Below are positions 61,277-64,000 of a stretch of DNA of 64,000 nt, piece after piece. Numbering within the stretch: position 1 is the stretch's first letter; every line of letters begins with the position of its first letter. The notes beneath the pieces are model-generated. The model was not told the origin of the DNA, made no database searches, and saw only the letters and a list, made by a program, of their open reading frames with translations. The position numbers and the translations under genes are program-made. Source of the DNA: Berberis thunbergii (taxonomy: Eukaryota > Streptophyta > Magnoliopsida > Ranunculales > Berberidaceae); assembly GCA_003290165.1 (NCBI GenBank), contig QNQO01000815.1, forward strand, positions 1-64,000, read 5' to 3'.

Positions 61277-63352
61277 TCAAAATGCCAAGGGCTTTGCCAC
61301 CTTGAAACTGTGAATTAGCCCTTGGATGGATGCAGTGGCAGCACCTACTGAAATAAGGAATACTACCCAAACCACAATCTTCAGTACTATCCATTTGAGT
61401 GATAATCTGGGGACTCCTGCCTTTGCAATGTACATTTCGATAGGGTAGTAGATAGTCAATGGCCAGAAGGCAATAGGTCCTATCAATCCCAACATCGAAT
61501 TGAAGAATGGGAACATCATTGTGATTGCAGATGTGAATATCACGTACGATGTTCTATACACTATTCTGAATGAATTGACGCGGAATTCACCAAGCAATGG
61601 AATGTTAAGGACCTTTTCTTCAGTAATGAATCTGTTCTTAGGCCAAGAGCTCTTGCTCCAACTATCCACAAACCCGAAAAAGGGTTGGATGAGTGCCTAC
61701 AGAATGTACGTTACGTGTGGTAAAATTGTCTGAAAAAAAACCGTAAAAATGTTTCATACTGCATGGAAAATGAGCTCTTTTTTTTTTACCTGGTAGGCTC
61801 CAACAAGGTGGACTGCAATGCAGATGTTAGCAAAAATGATGAGCCAATATGGATCGTAAAACCCGAATCCAGTGAGAATGTTTCCAGGTGCCTTATTACC
61901 AAATGCCGCATACCCAAAGCAACCAGATGCCATATAGAACATAGTAGTAGTTGAGACTGCAACCAATGTAGCCTTTTTCATGACCCTATTTTCTGGTGGA
62001 CTTGATTTCAGGGTATCCTGCTTGTGCATAGTGTTGTCAAAATCAAATTTAGATATGGATACTCGTAATATGCTAACAGGTAATGGTAAATTTATGACCG
62101 AATCGATAACGAATACAATTGCTTGCCTGTATCTCAACAAGCATAAAGGAATAAGCATAGGCAAAAGCGATGTTGCCAAGAGCTTGGAACCAGTTCGAGA
62201 TCATGTCTATCTTAGGTACGTTCATTTCTACAATACCATATAAATTGGTCTCTACATGGTGCCCTCCTGCTGTATCAAGTTCCATATGAATTAGTATCGT
62301 CAACACAAAACAAATTACAATACTTCTCTTATAAAAAAAAAATGTATTACCTTCTGAAACTTTGGCGATCGATAGGCCTAGACCAATGGAAGTATAAACA
62401 TAAGACATGATAGCTGCAATCTTGGAGAGCCATGTGAGATCATGCAAGTTTGGTATTTGGCTCACAACGATTTCAATAATTGCGAATGCTATCATAAAGG
62501 GATAATTAGATACAATGCACTTCGCATTCTGGCCTTGCTTGTGGAAACAATAAGCCCTCTTGACAGCCCTGATTACCAACAACAAATCAGAGTACTCAGG
62601 AATTTATCGCAAAACTAAGAGATTTTGGCCAAAACATTCTATCAAAAGGAGATCAAAACGACTTACGCCATACTAATTGATCCAGTAACTGCATATCCAA
62701 TTGAACCTCCTATAAGACCAGTATATTGAGCCACACCGCAAACTTTAACTTGACCGTCACCTGTACATAAAATAATGAAATTCCCATATTTTATAAGAAA
62801 CAGTTGTTCCAAGTCAAGTCACTTCAAATTGCAATGAAACACACTTAAGAGTTATAAGTTATTTACCTAAGATAGATTTTACAGAATCCATATAAGTATA
62901 ATTTCTGGTGCCTGTAACAGGATCAGGAGTTCGATAACAATCGGCGAGTAATGTCGATGTGAACCATGTGATCAAAGCGAAGCCGAGAAGTGCAATGATC
63001 CCAACAAGCCATCCTAACTGAGCAAAACACCATGCTAGTGATAGTACTCCAGAACCAATAACCACAGTTATTATGTGTGCACTTACACTCAACAAATTCC
63101 CTGTAATTAATCAAAACAAACACAATGAACTCACAAAACATTTCCATCCATCACTTAAATGTCAAAATAAATAACATAATTTGAAATTAAGAAGAAGTCA
63201 TATATACCTGTTCGTTTCGGACGACCATCATCGTCGAACTTGTCACTGTTCAGTACTGGATTACCATTCTCTATTGGAATTTCTACGCTTATTGGTGATC
63301 TTGCACTCATTTTCGGATCGTTTGCTATCACTATAACCACTTCAATACTCAT
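61277..63352 (-). CDS. AAP: Amino acid permease (AAAP family, AAP type)
   Basis: Proton-coupled amino acid importer of the plasma membrane. Seven exons, 63352-63208, 63100-62867, 62760-62667, 62568-62351, 62269-62127, 62017-61790 and 61696-61277, give 493 aa, normal for AAPs. Visible family segments are DDDGRPKRTGNLLSVSAHII, TVVIGSGVLSLAWCFAQLGW, DCYRTPDPVTGTRNYTYMDS, YPFMIAFAIIEIVVSQIPNL, WLSKIAAIMSYVYTSIGLGL, FQALGNIAFAYAYSFMLVEI, YMASGCFGYAAFGNKAPGNI and YYPIEMYIAK, with about eleven membrane spans. The donor of intron 5 is GC (CAG|GCAAGC), the common minor GC-AG class; the other introns are GT-AG. A second in-frame ATG at 63310 (MSARSPISVE) could also be the start; the longer form adds 14 residues. 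No lesion is seen. Confidence 0.93.
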
Positions 63353-64000
63353 AAAGTGTTATTTATATACTCATAATTTGTGAATTTGTCCTAAAAATAT
63401 GGTTAAATACATTATATGGGTAGATACATTATATGTTATTTCAGAATCAAAGTAAGTATATGAGCTGGGAATTTGATTCTGCTTGTTGGTTCTGAACCAG
63501 AAAGCTATAATAATATTTTCCATCTTTATTGGAAATCTTTTTCCTTTTTCGAAGATTAGTTCAAAAAAAAAGAAATTTTAATGATCTAAATGGAAGGTGT
63601 GGGTGCACAAAGTACACCAAATGCTGGAATAAACATGGAAAGGGGTAACACTTATGGATTAAAGCTTGGGCTTTGAATATAAACTGGGCCTAATCTAGGC
63701 AGACAGGGTAACCATTTTTGTTAGGGTTTTAAGCTATTTTACATTTTTACTCGTTCTCTTTCAAATACAACCACAAACATTAATTATAGAAAGGATATAA
63801 GTGTAAAGAGCTCCAACCCTAACAAAAAAAATGGTTGGTAACTCTGACTCTCTAGAATTTGGGAATTAACATATAATCAATTCGATGCTCAATTTTGACT
63901 AGCACATATACATTTACTTATACTAGAGTGTTGACACGGGTTCTATGTGTGCGAATATTCATTTTTTTTTTAAATTTTATTTCAATAATTTAATATTAAG
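63353..64000. promoter_or_regulatory. AAP upstream region
   Basis: Presumed promoter and leader of the permease gene. No ORF or repeat is supported. AT-rich, with an imperfect repeat of TACATTATATG near 63410-63435. Confidence 0.4.

Noticed and set aside
1..64000. CRISPR arrays, rRNA genes and bacterial-type operons
   Set aside because: None seen. The repeats found are tandem, inverted or dispersed plant transposon types, and the genes have introns.

Overview
The window is nuclear DNA of a flowering plant, almost certainly a eudicot. It is AT-rich, its genes have GT-AG introns, and every recognisable protein belongs to a plant family. I cannot name the species. About half of the sequence is intergenic or intronic DNA carrying small transposons, hairpin elements and gene relics. 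All gene models below were assembled by eye from splice sites and reading-frame continuity.

Region 1 (0-19 kb) is an oligopeptide transporter (OPT) cluster. Two apparently intact seven-exon genes lie in tandem on the minus strand (10819-13923 and 15358-18655). A frameshifted pseudogene on the plus strand (934-3762) has the same exon plan. At least three smaller OPT relics are scattered around them. One relic (5347-9313) looks chimeric and is broken by an internally deleted LINE with a 12-bp target duplication and by a 314-bp CACTA-like MITE with a 3-bp target duplication. The intact paralogue at about 11.37 kb preserves the MITE's empty site. An amino-acid-permease tail fragment also lies here (4944-5107).

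Region 2 (20-34 kb) holds a two-exon WEB-family coiled-coil protein (20902-22907, +), a possible small membrane protein (23368-23562, -) and an eleven-exon Sec14/CRAL-TRIO lipid-transfer gene (24166-33746, -).

Region 3 (34-42 kb) has no intact gene that I can see. It holds a degenerate tandem array split by a hAT MITE with an 8-bp target duplication, a tRNA-derived SINE with a 10-bp target duplication, two hairpin elements, a DUF868 pseudogene and a stretch resembling mitochondrial DNA.

Region 4 (42-64 kb) holds a nine-exon NST/TPT-family sugar-nucleotide or sugar-phosphate translocator (42967-57293, +) with very large introns, two of which carry repeats or inverted-repeat elements. It is followed by a stand-alone universal stress protein (58848-60976, +) and a convergent amino acid permease (61277-63352, -).

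The genes do not form a pathway. The links are shared themes: solute transport (OPT, AAP and the NST/TPT gene), membrane lipid handling (Sec14) and chloroplast movement (WEB). I found no wholly new biological system. The most informative material is the history of the OPT cluster and several mobile elements whose insertion sites can be read exactly.
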